In this document: one piece after another, positions 1-8,564 of the stretch
Position numbering within the stretch: the stretch's first letter is position 1
Layout of the letters: every line of letters starts with the position of its first letter
Assembly: GCA_965199335.1 (NCBI GenBank)
Contig: CBDAQZ010000004.1
Span: 620,001 to 684,000, forward strand
Length of the DNA: 64,000 nt
Direction: 5' to 3'
From: CBDAQV01 sp965199335
GTDB lineage: Bacteria > Pseudomonadota > Alphaproteobacteria > CALMVH01
Position numbers and translations under genes: made by a program
Notes under the pieces: model-generated
The model's input: the letters and a program-made list of their open reading frames with translations, nothing else
The model's database searches: none
What the model was told of the DNA's origin: nothing

Positions 1-360
1 GGTCAGGCCCTTGTTGATCTTGAAAGTATAGCCGAACAGGCCTCGGTAATCCTGCTTGTAGTCGGTGATGTTGCTTTCCGTGCCCGACCCTTGCGAGGAA
101 TAATCGAGACTGTAGAAATCGGCGATGGCATTCGCCTTGAGGAAATAATTGTGTATGTTGTAGGTGTAGGTGGCATTGATACCGCCGCCATAGCCCTGGA
201 GCTTGACGAAGTCGGTTTCGCGATACTGATAGTACTGACCTTCGACGCCGATCTCGAAACTGTCGGAATTCAGGCTTTTACCTGCGTGGGCCGGGACTTC
301 CTGCATGAGGAACAGTACTGCCGCAATTGCCGTAATTCGCGTTACCTGGGGGAATTTCAC
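1..360 (-). CDS. Secreted outer-membrane-type protein, 5' part only (runs off the window)
   Basis: This is the first 120 codons of a minus-strand gene that continues beyond position 1. The start is a GTG at 360, preceded by a clear ribosome binding site (AGGAG seven bases upstream). The N-terminus is a good signal peptide: a short basic start, a hydrophobic stretch rich in Ala, Ile, Val and Leu, and cleavage likely after the PAHA motif near residue 26. The mature part alternates aromatic and polar residues (for example GQYYQYRETDF and TYTYNIHNYF), the pattern of beta strands in outer membrane barrels. I infer an outer membrane or periplasmic beta-rich protein and cannot assign a family. It is divergent from folK, with about 90 bp of shared promoter space. 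Confidence 0.7.
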   Translation of the reverse strand, partial: MKFPQVTRITAIAAVLFLMQEVPAHAGKSLNSDSFEIGVEGQYYQYRETDFVKLQGYGGGINATYTYNIHNYFLKANAIADFYSLDYSSQGSGTESNITDYKQDYRGLFGYTFKINKGLT

Positions 361-453
361 CGATCGGCTCCTACTTTTGATTGCGCGCACAATACGGAAA
401 CGGCACGGCTACTTCAAGCAAACTCATCGTTTTGGACAAGAAAGTTACACACT

Positions 454-948
454 GTGATATTTATCGGCATCGGCTCCAACCTGCCGGGCGCGCTCGGCGG
501 CAGCGCCGAGATGGTGGAGGCCGCGATTTCGGCCCTGAACGACGCCCCGCTGCGCCTGCTGGCCCGGTCGGCGCTGTGGCGCACGCGCCCGGTGCCGGAC
601 CAGGGTGAACCATGGTTCGTGAACGCCGTCGCCGCGATCGCTACCGGGCTGGAACCGGGCGCATTGCTGGATTACCTGTTGGCCATGGAACATGGATTCG
701 GGCGCGAACGTACCTGGCGCAACGCCCCGCGCGTGCTGGACCTCGACCTGATCGACTATAACGGGCATGTCAGTGGCGATGACGAAATACCCAACCTGCC
801 GCATCCCCGCCTCGGCCAGCGTGCCTTCGTGCTGAAACCGCTGGCACAGATCGCGCCGGCCTGGCAGCACCCAGTCAGTGGCGACACGCTGGCCGAACTG
901 ATCGACCGGCTGCCGGAAGACCAGTTCGCGGAGCCGATCCTTGCTTGA
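454..948 (+). CDS. folK: 2-amino-4-hydroxy-6-hydroxymethyldihydropteridine pyrophosphokinase
   Basis: HPPK transfers pyrophosphate from ATP to 6-hydroxymethyl-7,8-dihydropterin in cytosolic folate synthesis. The 164-residue protein opens with IGIGSNLPG, the usual HPPK N-terminus, and carries the signature FGRERTWRNAPRVLDLDLI at about residues 82-100. Asp96 and Asp98 are the expected magnesium ligands, and LPHPRL follows at 115-120. I chose the GTG at 454 because the frame upstream contains no plausible start and homologues begin here. The gene overlaps folP by 8 bp, so the two are co-translated. No folB lies next to it. The length is normal for the family. Confidence 0.93.
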   Translation: MIFIGIGSNLPGALGGSAEMVEAAISALNDAPLRLLARSALWRTRPVPDQGEPWFVNAVAAIATGLEPGALLDYLLAMEHGFGRERTWRNAPRVLDLDLIDYNGHVSGDDEIPNLPHPRLGQRAFVLKPLAQIAPAWQHPVSGDTLAELIDRLPEDQFAEPILA

Positions 949-1738
949 AATCATGGGCATCGTGAACGTGACGCCGGACAGTTTCTCCGACGGCGGGCAG
1001 CATTGCGACCTGGACGACGCGGTCCTGTATGCCCTGAAACTGCTGGAGGAAGGCGCGACCATCCTGGACATCGGGGGCGAATCGACCCGGCCCGGCGCGA
1101 CCCCGTTGCCGGCGGCAGAGGAGATCGCGCGCGTCGTCCCGGTGATCGAGGCTTTGGCGGAGCCGGTTCACGCCGCGGGGGCGACAATCTCGATCGATAC
1201 CCGCAATGGCGCGACGATGGCCGCCGCCCTGAAGGCGGGGGCGGATGCGGTCAACGACATCAGCGCCCTGACCCACGACCCGCACGCCGCCCGGATCGTG
1301 GCCGAGGCCGGATGCCGCGTGATCCTGATGCACATGAAGGGCACGCCGCAGACGATGCAGCTGAACCCGGTCTACCGCGATGTGGTGGCCGAGGTTCACG
1401 GCTGGCTGCAACGGCGGATCGATTTCGCGCTGGTCGCAGGCATCCTGCTCGAACGCATCGTGGTCGATCCCGGCATCGGCTTCGGCAAGACGGCGGAGCA
1501 CAATCTGGCGCTGCTGCAGGCGATCCCCCACTTGCGCACGCTGGCCCCGGTGATGATCGGCCTGTCGCGCAAGCAGTTCATCGCCCGCCTTTCGCGTGGC
1601 GAACCGGCCGACAGGCGGCTTGGCGGATCGATCGCCGGCGCCCTGCACGCCGCCGATGCCGGTGCCGACATCGTGCGCGTTCACGATGTCGCCGATACCG
1701 TGCAAGCCCTGGCACTATGGCGGATGCTGCAAAACTAA
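941..1738 (+). CDS. folP: Dihydropteroate synthase
   Basis: DHPS condenses HPPK's product with p-aminobenzoate to give 7,8-dihydropteroate and is the sulfonamide target. Family hallmarks are in order: MGIVNVTPDSFSDGG (residues 5-19), DIGGESTRPGA (43-53), a SIDT strand, the VNDIS motif, GLSRKQFI and a C-terminal VRVHDV. The frame can start at TTG 941, overlapping folK, or at ATG 953. The TTG start gives the few residues normally found before the first conserved strand, so I prefer it. At 265 residues it is of ordinary length. It forms a two-gene folate operon with folK. Confidence 0.93.
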   Translation: MLEIMGIVNVTPDSFSDGGQHCDLDDAVLYALKLLEEGATILDIGGESTRPGATPLPAAEEIARVVPVIEALAEPVHAAGATISIDTRNGATMAAALKAGADAVNDISALTHDPHAARIVAEAGCRVILMHMKGTPQTMQLNPVYRDVVAEVHGWLQRRIDFALVAGILLERIVVDPGIGFGKTAEHNLALLQAIPHLRTLAPVMIGLSRKQFIARLSRGEPADRRLGGSIAGALHAADAGADIVRVHDVADTVQALALWRMLQN

Positions 1739-1745
1739 CTTGTAA

Positions 1746-1760
1746 TTAACAGGTTGTTAA
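1746..1760. promoter_or_regulatory. Inverted repeat in the promoter region of the caspase-fold-like gene
   Basis: TTAAC-AGGTT-GTTAA is a perfect 5-bp inverted repeat with a 5-bp spacer, in an AT-rich stretch between folP and the gene starting at 1775. A TTGTAA element lies just upstream and TATAAA just downstream at 1761-1766, so the repeat sits where a regulator could overlap a sigma70-type promoter. It is short and may be chance. Confidence 0.3.
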
Positions 1761-1774
1761 TATAAAGTATCTCG

Positions 1775-2665
1775 ATGCGTTCGACTTTGCCGACCGTCGA
1801 TACTGGCAACCCCTTCCGGTCGTTCTGGCGGAAGCGGGCGCCGAACGTTGTTTTCGCGATCGGTCCCAGCCTCGCCTACAACAACCCCTACGAAGAAGAT
1901 GGCGACTCGTTCCGGCATTTTGGCGAGAAATGCGACAGATATGTCCGTAGCTGCGACGTTATCGGGGACGGCAACAAGGCCATTCATGAAGACGAGATCG
2001 TCGAAACGATGGCAGGCCAACCCGAGGGATCGCTCCTGATCGCCTATATCCATGGCAAGATCGAAAAGAACCGGCACGTGCTTCTGATGGGTCAGGGCCA
2101 TAATACCACGCCGATGGAGCGGCTGCTGACCCGCATAACCGAGGAATCCGGCGGCAAGACTTTCGATTACGCGTTCCTGTCCTGCCGCGCCGGAATCAAT
2201 CACAAACTGGCCGACAGCCTGCTTCCCGAGGGCAGCCTGTGCCTGACCCTGGCCGAAAACCGCAAGATAACCACTACCCTGAACTCCAACGAGTTCCTGG
2301 AAACGATCGACAGTCCCATGATGCGAACCGGCGTTTCCCTCGATCGCATGCTGCTGGCGTACCTGCTAGAGAGGACGGAGGATCTTCCGGCGATCTCGTT
2401 GACCGGCACGGGATTATTGTCGCTGCCGAACACTTTGAAAGCGCATCTTGGAAAGCCGTTCACGGCGGAAGAAAGTTCCCGGATCGAGTCACGCTTTTCC
2501 TGGCTGGACCCCGACGACACGTTCATGCTGGAAGAGGCAAAAATACAGATCGAACGAAACGACATCGATGACGTGTCGGCAAGGTCGCATTATTCGGTGA
2601 TACTGGCCGCAATGGGCGATCCTGCGAAGGCGATGCGCCCTTTATCCGTCCGTCGACCCGAATAG
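1775..2665 (+). CDS. Uncharacterised protein with a possible caspase-like (clan CD) fold
   Basis: This is a 296-residue protein I do not recognise by name, without signal peptide or membrane segment. The first 150 residues follow the element order of caspase-fold cysteine peptidases: a hydrophobic strand (NVVFAIG, 24-30), a helix, a strand ending in His-Gly (LLIAYIHGK, His93), a strand (HVLLMGQG), a helix, and a strand ending in a Cys (YAFLSCRAG, Cys137) followed by a helix and another strand. His93 and Cys137 are where the catalytic pair would be. The rest is predicted alpha-helical and unassigned. This is a reading by eye; overall similarity to known peptidases is low and activity is unproven. 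It stands alone between folP and xthA behind its own AT-rich promoter region. Confidence 0.6.
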   Translation: MRSTLPTVDTGNPFRSFWRKRAPNVVFAIGPSLAYNNPYEEDGDSFRHFGEKCDRYVRSCDVIGDGNKAIHEDEIVETMAGQPEGSLLIAYIHGKIEKNRHVLLMGQGHNTTPMERLLTRITEESGGKTFDYAFLSCRAGINHKLADSLLPEGSLCLTLAENRKITTTLNSNEFLETIDSPMMRTGVSLDRMLLAYLLERTEDLPAISLTGTGLLSLPNTLKAHLGKPFTAEESSRIESRFSWLDPDDTFMLEEAKIQIERNDIDDVSARSHYSVILAAMGDPAKAMRPLSVRRPE

Positions 2666-2708
2666 CAAACAGCCTGTCAATTTCGTCATGCCGTAGTATT
2701 TATGGCTG

Positions 2709-3500
2709 ATGAGACTGGTCACCTGGAATATCAACTCCGTCCGCCTGCGCATCGACATGGTCTGCCGCCTGCTGGCCGAAACCGATGCCGATATCCTATG
2801 CCTGCAGGAAACCAAATCCCCCGACGAGGTCTTCCCCGAGGAACGGCTGACGGCACTGGGCTATACCCATATCCACAAGCACGGGATGAAGGGCTATAAC
2901 GGCGTCGCGATCGTCAGCCGCATCCCGCTGGTCGAGCGCGAAGTCCGGCACTGGTGCGACAAGCAGGACTGCCGCCACGCCGTCGCCTGGCTGCCCGGCG
3001 GGGTCGAGCTGCACAATGTCTATGTCCCCGCCGGCGGCGACATCCCAGATCCGGCGCTGAACGACAAATTCGCGCACAAGCTGCGCTTCATGGACGAGCA
3101 AGCCGCCTTCTTCGCCGCCAGGCCGCACGACGCGAAGATGATCCTGGTCGGCGACCTGAACGTCGCGCCGCTTGAAACCGATGTGTGGTCGCACAAGCAA
3201 TTGCTGACCGTGGTTTCGCACACGCCGATCGAGGTCGAGACATACCTGGCATGGCAGCGTGCCGGCAATTTCGTCGACGCCGTGCGGCAGTTCGTTCCGG
3301 AGACCGAGAAACTGTACTCGTGGTGGAGCTACCGCAACCAGGATTGGCGCGCCTCGGGCCGCGGGCGCCGGCTGGACCATGTGTGGGTGACGCAGCCGCT
3401 GGTGGGGGCATTGCGCGCGACGCAGATCTTGAGCGACGTGCGCGACTGGGAACGCGGCAGCGACCACGTGCCGGTCGTCATCGACATCGACATCGCATGA
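2709..3500 (+). CDS. xthA: Exodeoxyribonuclease III (AP endonuclease)
   Basis: A cytosolic base-excision-repair enzyme that cuts at abasic sites and degrades duplex DNA 3' to 5'. The 263-residue protein shows the exonuclease/endonuclease/phosphatase motifs: TWNINS with Asn7, LCLQETK with the metal ligand Glu34, GYNGVAIVS, GDLNVAP, and C-terminal GSDHVPV with Asp252 and catalytic His253. Start and length agree with the XthA/ExoA family. Its TGA stop overlaps the ATG of the following hydrolase gene (ATGA), so the two are translationally coupled although functionally unrelated. Confidence 0.93.
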   Translation: MRLVTWNINSVRLRIDMVCRLLAETDADILCLQETKSPDEVFPEERLTALGYTHIHKHGMKGYNGVAIVSRIPLVEREVRHWCDKQDCRHAVAWLPGGVELHNVYVPAGGDIPDPALNDKFAHKLRFMDEQAAFFAARPHDAKMILVGDLNVAPLETDVWSHKQLLTVVSHTPIEVETYLAWQRAGNFVDAVRQFVPETEKLYSWWSYRNQDWRASGRGRRLDHVWVTQPLVGALRATQILSDVRDWERGSDHVPVVIDIDIA

Positions 3501-4513
3501 CGATCCGCTTCGAACGGCAGGGCCTGCTGGGCCGCATAACCATCGACCGGCCCAAGGCGCTGAACGCGATGAACACGGACATGGCCGCCGCGATGCTGGA
3601 CCAGCTGCGCGCCTGGGCGGACGACAGGGACGTCGAATGCGTGATGGTCGAAGGAACGGGCAAGGCGTTCTGCGCCGGCGGCGACATCCGCGCGGTCTAC
3701 GAAATGGGGCGCGAGGCTATGCGCTTCTTCAAGCCGGAATACGATCTGTGCCGCCTGATCCGCGCCTATCCCAAGCCCTATGTCGCGCTGATGGACGGCA
3801 TCACCTTCGGCGGCGGCGTCGGCATATCGATCTATGCCAGCCATCGCATCGCCACGCCCAACACGCTGTGGGCGATGCCCGAATGCGCCATCGGATTCTA
3901 CCCCGACATCGGCGCGACCTGGTTCCTGCCGCGCCTGCCGGGCGAGGTCGGCACGTATCTGGCCCTGACTGGCGCGCGGCTGCAGGCCGGCGACCTGATG
4001 GCGCTGGGGATCGCGACGGGGTTCACGGAGGATGGGGAAAAAATCATAGAAGGTTTGAAAGTCGGAATATTACCCCCTCCCACGGGGAGAGGGCAGGGTG
4101 AGGGGACTAAGGCGAGCGATAAAGTCCCCTCACCCGCCCTGGCGGGCACCCTCTCCCCGCGGGAGAGGGACGTCATCGCACGCTGCTTCTCCTTCGACAC
4201 CGCCGAGGAGATCATCGCGGCGGTAACGGCCGAAAGCAGCCCATGGTCGGAAACGACCCTGACCGCGCTGAAGCGCGCCTCGCCCACCAGCCTGAAGGTG
4301 ACGCTGCGCCAGATGCGGCTGGGCCGGGAACTGGGCTTCGACCAGGCGATCGACTTGGAGTTCGAACTGACGCGCCGGTTCCTGGAGCGTCCCGACTTCT
4401 TCGAAGGGGTGCGCGCGCTGCTGGTCGACCGCGACCAGGCGCCGTGCTGGCAACCGGAGCAGCTGGCCGACGTGGATCCCGCCATGGTGGAAAATTTCTT
4501 TACGGGGCCTTAG
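3497..4513 (+). CDS. 3-hydroxyisobutyryl-CoA hydrolase-like, crotonase fold, with an in-frame repeat insertion
   Basis: A crotonase-superfamily enzyme of the HIBYL-CoA hydrolase type, which releases 3-hydroxyisobutyrate in valine breakdown. It has the oxyanion-hole segments AFCAGGDI (57-64) and FGGGVGIS (104-111), the family Glu129 in MPECAIGFYPD, and the typical C-terminal half SPTSLKVTLRQM, DFFEGVRALL and a final VENFF. Residues 193-225 are encoded by a palindromic repeat (4073-4169) and are low-complexity Pro/Gly/Arg sequence absent from the family. Homologues are around 350 residues and this one is 338 including the insert, so some native sequence was probably lost at the insertion site, between the crotonase core and the helical C-terminal domain. 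Function may be kept or impaired. Confidence 0.85.
   Translation: MTIRFERQGLLGRITIDRPKALNAMNTDMAAAMLDQLRAWADDRDVECVMVEGTGKAFCAGGDIRAVYEMGREAMRFFKPEYDLCRLIRAYPKPYVALMDGITFGGGVGISIYASHRIATPNTLWAMPECAIGFYPDIGATWFLPRLPGEVGTYLALTGARLQAGDLMALGIATGFTEDGEKIIEGLKVGILPPPTGRGQGEGTKASDKVPSPALAGTLSPRERDVIARCFSFDTAEEIIAAVTAESSPWSETTLTALKRASPTSLKVTLRQMRLGRELGFDQAIDLEFELTRRFLERPDFFEGVRALLVDRDQAPCWQPEQLADVDPAMVENFFTGP
4073..4169. repeat. Palindromic repeat element inserted inside a coding region
   Basis: About 97 bp form a long imperfect hairpin. The left arm (from CCCCCTCCCACGGGGAGAGG) pairs with the right arm (ending CTCTCCCCGCGGGAGAGG), and AGGGTGAGGGGACT pairs with AGTCCCCTCACCC around an AAGGCGAGCGATAA loop. 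The right arm carries about 8 extra bases. This CCCTCTCC...GGGGAGAGGG layout is familiar from intergenic palindromic repeats in many proteobacteria. Here it is open in the reading frame of the hydrolase gene. I saw no second copy in the window. Confidence 0.8.
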
Positions 4514-4521
4514 ACAACCAC

Positions 4522-6294
4522 ATGCGCAACTATTTCCAGAACATCGATTACGTCAGGCTGATCCGCAACGCGTGGCGGCTGGCGGAAGGCCATCGCGGCA
4601 TCATGGTGCTGATCTGGTCGATGCAGCTGGTCACCAACGCCATCACGCTGACCCAGCCGATCATCGTCGGCAGGATCGTCACGGTCGTGACCGAGGGCGG
4701 CGACGCGATGTTCCACCGGCTGCTGTTCTGGCTGGCGATGATGGTGCTGAACATGGCCGGCTTCTTCGCGCTGAACATCCCCGCGCGCTACATGGAGCGC
4801 AAGATGGCGTTCCGCCTGCGCACGCGGCTGACCAGCGAATTGTACCGCGAGGTCACGGCGCTGCCTTGGGCGTGGCACCAGAAGCATCACAGCGGCGACA
4901 CGCTGAACCGGATCAAGCTGGCGACCGACGCCACGTTCAACTTCACCGACTGGCATTTCCTGTACCTGGACGTGATCCTGCGCCTGGTCGGCAGCGTCGG
5001 CTTCCTGCTGTGGGTCTCGCCGGTCGCGGGGCTGGCCGTCGGTATCGCGGTGCCGGCGATGATCGTGCTGCTGCGCCATTTCAACGCCGCCCTGCTGGCC
5101 ACCACCACCGGCCAGAACGAGGCAGAGAACAACACCTCGGCCGGGCTGTTCGACTACATGGGCAATATCGGCACCATCCTGACGCTGCGGCTGCAGCAGG
5201 CGAGCCATGCCGAGATCATGCGCCGCATGGGCATCGTGCAGAGCTGGTTCCACCAATACATCATGAAGAACGAGGTCAAATGGGGCCTGTTCTCGGTCCT
5301 GCTCGAGATCGTCAACGCCTTCGCGCTGCTGGTCTATGTCTGGCAGCACCATGCCGAGCCGGTCGCCGTGCTGGCCGGCACCATCGCCACCATCTTCCAG
5401 TACCTGCGCCAGATCACCTTGTGCATCCGCAACTTCGCCGACCGGCAGCAGGACCTGATGAAATACCGCGTCGCCGTCGATGGTGCATCGGAGATCCATT
5501 CCGCCTATCGCGCGCTGGGCAAGGATGCGGTCGTCGAGGCATCGCCATGGCAGACCGCCGCGATCGACGATTTGCGCTTCCGCTACGAGGACCAGGCGCA
5601 CCGTGTCCATCACCTGGACGGTGTGGCGCTGAACCTGGTGCGGGGTAAAAAGATCGCGCTGGTCGGCACCAGCGGCTCGGGCAAGTCGACGCTGCTGCGG
5701 CTGATGCAGGGACTGCACGCGCCCGAGGCCGGTACGGTGCTGATCGACGGCCAGCCGTCGCGCTTCGCGGCGCTGTCCGCGCTATCGACGCTGGTGCCGC
5801 AGGAGCCGGAGATCTTCGAGAACACGCTGCGCTACAACATCACCTGCGGCGTCGCCGACGAGACCGACCTTGAGCCGGTGATCCGCATGGCGTGCCTGGA
5901 CAGCGTGATCGCGCCGCTGGACAAGAGCATCGACACCGACATCCGCGAGAAGGGCGTCAACCTGTCCGGCGGGCAGAAGCAGCGCCTGGCGCTGGCGCGC
6001 GGCCTGTTCGCCTCGCGCAACAGTTCGCTGCTGCTGCTGGACGAGCCGACCAGCAGCCTGGACCCGTCGACCGAATCGATGGTGTTCGACCGCATCCTGG
6101 CGGCGAAGAAGGACTCGTGCATCGTCGCCAGCATCCACCGCCTGCACCTGCTGGAGCGGTTCGATTACGTCTACGTGCTGGAGAACGGCGCCGTGGCCGA
6201 GGAAGGGACGCTGGTCGAGCTGCTGGCGAAGAACGGCCGCCTGACGGAAATGTGGGACGCGCAGAAAAGCCAGAAGGAAGACAGCGGGGTTTAG
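4522..6294 (+). CDS. ABC exporter, fused membrane and ATPase domains
   Basis: A 590-residue half-transporter of the type I exporter family, working as a dimer in the inner membrane. The N-terminal half has about six transmembrane segments within residues 20-310. The ATPase domain follows with Walker A GTSGSGKST (382-390), signature LSGGQKQR (about 480-487) and Walker B LLLLDEP (about 502-508). The substrate cannot be read from sequence; such proteins export lipids, peptides or drugs. The ATG at 4522 comes 8 bp after the hydrolase stop. The stop overlaps the end of the convergent importer ATPase gene by 4 bp. No adaptor or outer-membrane partner lies alongside. Confidence 0.9.
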   Translation: MRNYFQNIDYVRLIRNAWRLAEGHRGIMVLIWSMQLVTNAITLTQPIIVGRIVTVVTEGGDAMFHRLLFWLAMMVLNMAGFFALNIPARYMERKMAFRLRTRLTSELYREVTALPWAWHQKHHSGDTLNRIKLATDATFNFTDWHFLYLDVILRLVGSVGFLLWVSPVAGLAVGIAVPAMIVLLRHFNAALLATTTGQNEAENNTSAGLFDYMGNIGTILTLRLQQASHAEIMRRMGIVQSWFHQYIMKNEVKWGLFSVLLEIVNAFALLVYVWQHHAEPVAVLAGTIATIFQYLRQITLCIRNFADRQQDLMKYRVAVDGASEIHSAYRALGKDAVVEASPWQTAAIDDLRFRYEDQAHRVHHLDGVALNLVRGKKIALVGTSGSGKSTLLRLMQGLHAPEAGTVLIDGQPSRFAALSALSTLVPQEPEIFENTLRYNITCGVADETDLEPVIRMACLDSVIAPLDKSIDTDIREKGVNLSGGQKQRLALARGLFASRNSSLLLLDEPTSSLDPSTESMVFDRILAAKKDSCIVASIHRLHLLERFDYVYVLENGAVAEEGTLVELLAKNGRLTEMWDAQKSQKEDSGV

Positions 6295-7013
6295 ATTTCC
6301 GCCGCCTCGACGAAGCGGGCCACGCGTTCCGTGTTCGGTTTGGTCAGCATCTCCGGCCCGCCGGTTTCGACGATCCGGCCTTCGTCGAGGAATACGATCT
6401 CGTCCGCGGCGCGCTGCAGGAAATGCAGGTGATGGCTGATCAGCAATATGCCGATCCCCGTGCCGCGCAATTCCAGCAGGTGAGTCAGCAGGATCGCCGA
6501 CTGCTCGACGTCGAGCGCCGAAGTGATTTCGTCAAGCAGCAGATACTCCGGATTTAGCGCCAGGGCCCGCGCCAGCGCCGCACGCTGCTGCTGGCCACCG
6601 GAAACTTCGTTGGGGTAGCGGTCGACGAAACCGGTCATACCGAAGCGTTCGACCAACGGTTCGACCGTATCTTTCGCATCGGCGCGTTTCAGGCAGCGCA
6701 AAGGCAGCATGATATTCTCGCGCAGGGTCAGATGCGGCCACAGGAACAATTGCTGGAACACCGCCGTGACGCGCGGCCACGGCTTGACGAACGGCGCTTC
6801 CGGATCGAGCGGAAAACGATACGCGATATCGTCCACCGCCAGTGTGCCCGACTCCGGCGGATCGAGCAGCGACACGGCGCGCAGCAGCGTGGTCTTGCCG
6901 CCACCACTGGGGCCGATGATGGCCGTGACCTTGCCCGGCGTCAGCGTCAGGTCGACGCGGTCGAGGACCAGTTTGCCGGCGCGCGACTTGGTTAGCTGGC
7001 GGGCGTGGATCAT
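6291..7013 (-). CDS. Polar amino acid ABC importer, ATPase subunit
   Basis: A 240-residue GlnQ/HisP-type ATPase that powers uptake through the adjacent permease. It shows Walker A GPSGGGKTT (34-42), a Q-loop near QQLFLWPHLT (87-96), signature VSGGQQQRAALARA (137-150), Walker B YLLLDE (157-162) and an H-loop His (ISHH). It is the last gene of a seven-gene minus-strand operon and overlaps the permease gene by 4 bp. Its end overlaps the convergent exporter gene by 4 bp. The closest family is the His/Glu/Gln/Arg/opine importers; the actual substrate is unknown. Confidence 0.9.
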   Translation of the reverse strand: MIHARQLTKSRAGKLVLDRVDLTLTPGKVTAIIGPSGGGKTTLLRAVSLLDPPESGTLAVDDIAYRFPLDPEAPFVKPWPRVTAVFQQLFLWPHLTLRENIMLPLRCLKRADAKDTVEPLVERFGMTGFVDRYPNEVSGGQQQRAALARALALNPEYLLLDEITSALDVEQSAILLTHLLELRGTGIGILLISHHLHFLQRAADEIVFLDEGRIVETGGPEMLTKPNTERVARFVEAAEI

Positions 7014-7675
7014 GAGTACGAGATGTCCCGCGTGAAGCGCCTGGAAAGGAACAGCGCCAGTCCGTTGAGCGGCAGGCAGATCGCCAGGAAGAAGACGGCG
7101 AGCGCCGTATAGATTTCGACCGGCCGGTAGATGATGGCGTTGATGCGCTGCGCGACGCGGAAGATCTCCTCGACCGAGATCAGGCTGGCGAACAACGTCG
7201 TCTGCAGCATCGCGACCTGCGCGGTCAAAAGCCCGGGGATGATCTGGCGCAGGATGATCGGCATCTGCACGTGGCGCAGCGTCTGCGCTGCGGTCATGCC
7301 CGAGACGCGCGCCGCGATCACGTATTGCCGCGGAAACTCACGCACCGCGATGCGCACGATGTCGGCGACGGCGAAGATGTTCAGGATCGAAAGCGTGAAG
7401 GCCGCGGTATAGAATGGATCGATCACCGTGTGCATCAGGCTCTGTGCTGGATAGTGCAGCCAGAACAGGAACACCAGCACCGGCGTGCCCGACAGCAGGA
7501 AGCCGACGGTGCGCGCCGGCAGCCCGATCCACAGCCGCCACTGCGCCGACGCGATTCCCAGCGCCGTGCCCAGGATCAGCCCGACGCTCCAGATGATCGC
7601 GCACAGCGCGCCGGTGACCCTTAGCCCGGCGAGGAAGCCCTGGTGGTATTGGATCAGGATGTCGAGGACGGACAC
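7010..7675 (-). CDS. Polar amino acid ABC importer, permease subunit
   Basis: An inner-membrane permease of about 221 residues with roughly five transmembrane helices and the HEAT-like EAA region around RVSGMTAAQTLRHVQMP, as in the HisM/GlnP family. It is the only permease in the operon, so it presumably works as a homodimer. I chose the GTG at 7675: it lies one base after the upstream stop (TAG-C-GTG), has an AGGG seven bases before it, and gives the usual short N-terminus. An ATG at 7705 in the same frame would overlap the upstream gene by 29 bp. Confidence 0.88.
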   Translation of the reverse strand: MSVLDILIQYHQGFLAGLRVTGALCAIIWSVGLILGTALGIASAQWRLWIGLPARTVGFLLSGTPVLVFLFWLHYPAQSLMHTVIDPFYTAAFTLSILNIFAVADIVRIAVREFPRQYVIAARVSGMTAAQTLRHVQMPIILRQIIPGLLTAQVAMLQTTLFASLISVEEIFRVAQRINAIIYRPVEIYTALAVFFLAICLPLNGLALFLSRRFTRDISYS

Positions 7676-7676
7676 G

Positions 7677-8561
7677 CTACTGCCCTGTCCGGTACGCGTA
7701 GGCATCCCGGTAGAAAGCGCCCGGGAACGGTTCGTATTTCTTCAGTATGTCGTCGACCTCGCCGTCGTTGACCAGCTGATCGAAGGCGCTGTCCAGCATC
7801 AGTCTGAGCTCGTCCTGCCCGCGCCTGAACATGACGACCGTGGGCAGCACCATGACGGGCCGGTCGGCGGCGTTGCGGATACTGTCGGGATTCGTGCGCA
7901 GGAAGTCGGCGGCGACGGCCGGCTCGACGAATACGAGATCGGCCTTGCCGCTGGTGACGCTCAGCAGCATTTGCGACACGTCGCTGCCCTGCGGCAGCGC
8001 CACCTGCTGCGCCCGCGGAAAACGGTTGCGGCCGATGGTCGCGCTGGTTTCACCATCGATCACCGCAAGGCGCACCGCCGGATCGTTGAGGACGGCGAGA
8101 TCGTTGCCGAAGCGGGTATCGTCCTTGCGCACATAGACGCCCAATGCGGAGTAGAAAATCGGCCGGCTGAAAGCCGCCACCCGGCCCCTGTCGGTGTTTT
8201 CCCACACGCCGGAGCAGATGGCGTCGAAGCGGTCGGAATTCAGTCCCTCGATCATCGTGCCCCAGCTGACTTCCTCGCTCCATTCCAGCTTGAGATGCAG
8301 CAGATCGGCCGCCTTCTGCACGGTATCGACGAATACGCCCGACAATTTTCCGGTATTGGGATCCTTGATCGTGTCGGGCGGATACACCGTATAACCGCAC
8401 CGCAACGTGCCGGTGCGGATCACGCGGTCGTAAACCGATTCTTCCTTCACAGGTGCCTGCAGGGCAGCCTGCGGCTTGGCCAGATACAGAGTGGTGAGCG
8501 CCGTCGTGGCGACTGCCAGTGCTATGATTCCCAGTACGATCAAAACTTTTTTCATGGTCAC
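7677..8561 (-). CDS. Amino acid ABC importer binding protein, paralogue 1 of 5
   Basis: A 294-residue periplasmic binding protein of family 3 (SBP_bac_3). A basic start and one hydrophobic helix (about residues 5-28) lead into a linker without an obvious signal-peptidase site or lipobox, so it could be either exported or membrane-tethered. The lobe signature YDRVIRTGTLRCGYTV and the KDPNTG turn are shared with the next four genes. A second conserved Cys (DAICSG) probably pairs with the one in RCGY. Arg in the TDRGR segment is the usual carboxylate ligand. It lies directly upstream of the permease, and 3 bp separate it from paralogue 2. Confidence 0.88.
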   Translation of the reverse strand: MTMKKVLIVLGIIALAVATTALTTLYLAKPQAALQAPVKEESVYDRVIRTGTLRCGYTVYPPDTIKDPNTGKLSGVFVDTVQKAADLLHLKLEWSEEVSWGTMIEGLNSDRFDAICSGVWENTDRGRVAAFSRPIFYSALGVYVRKDDTRFGNDLAVLNDPAVRLAVIDGETSATIGRNRFPRAQQVALPQGSDVSQMLLSVTSGKADLVFVEPAVAADFLRTNPDSIRNAADRPVMVLPTVVMFRRGQDELRLMLDSAFDQLVNDGEVDDILKKYEPFPGAFYRDAYAYRTGQ

Positions 8562-8564
8562 TTT

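Noticed and set aside
2709..6294. A functional operon linking DNA repair, valine catabolism and an exporter
   Set aside because: The tight spacing suggests co-transcription, but the functions are unrelated and compact gene packing is general here.
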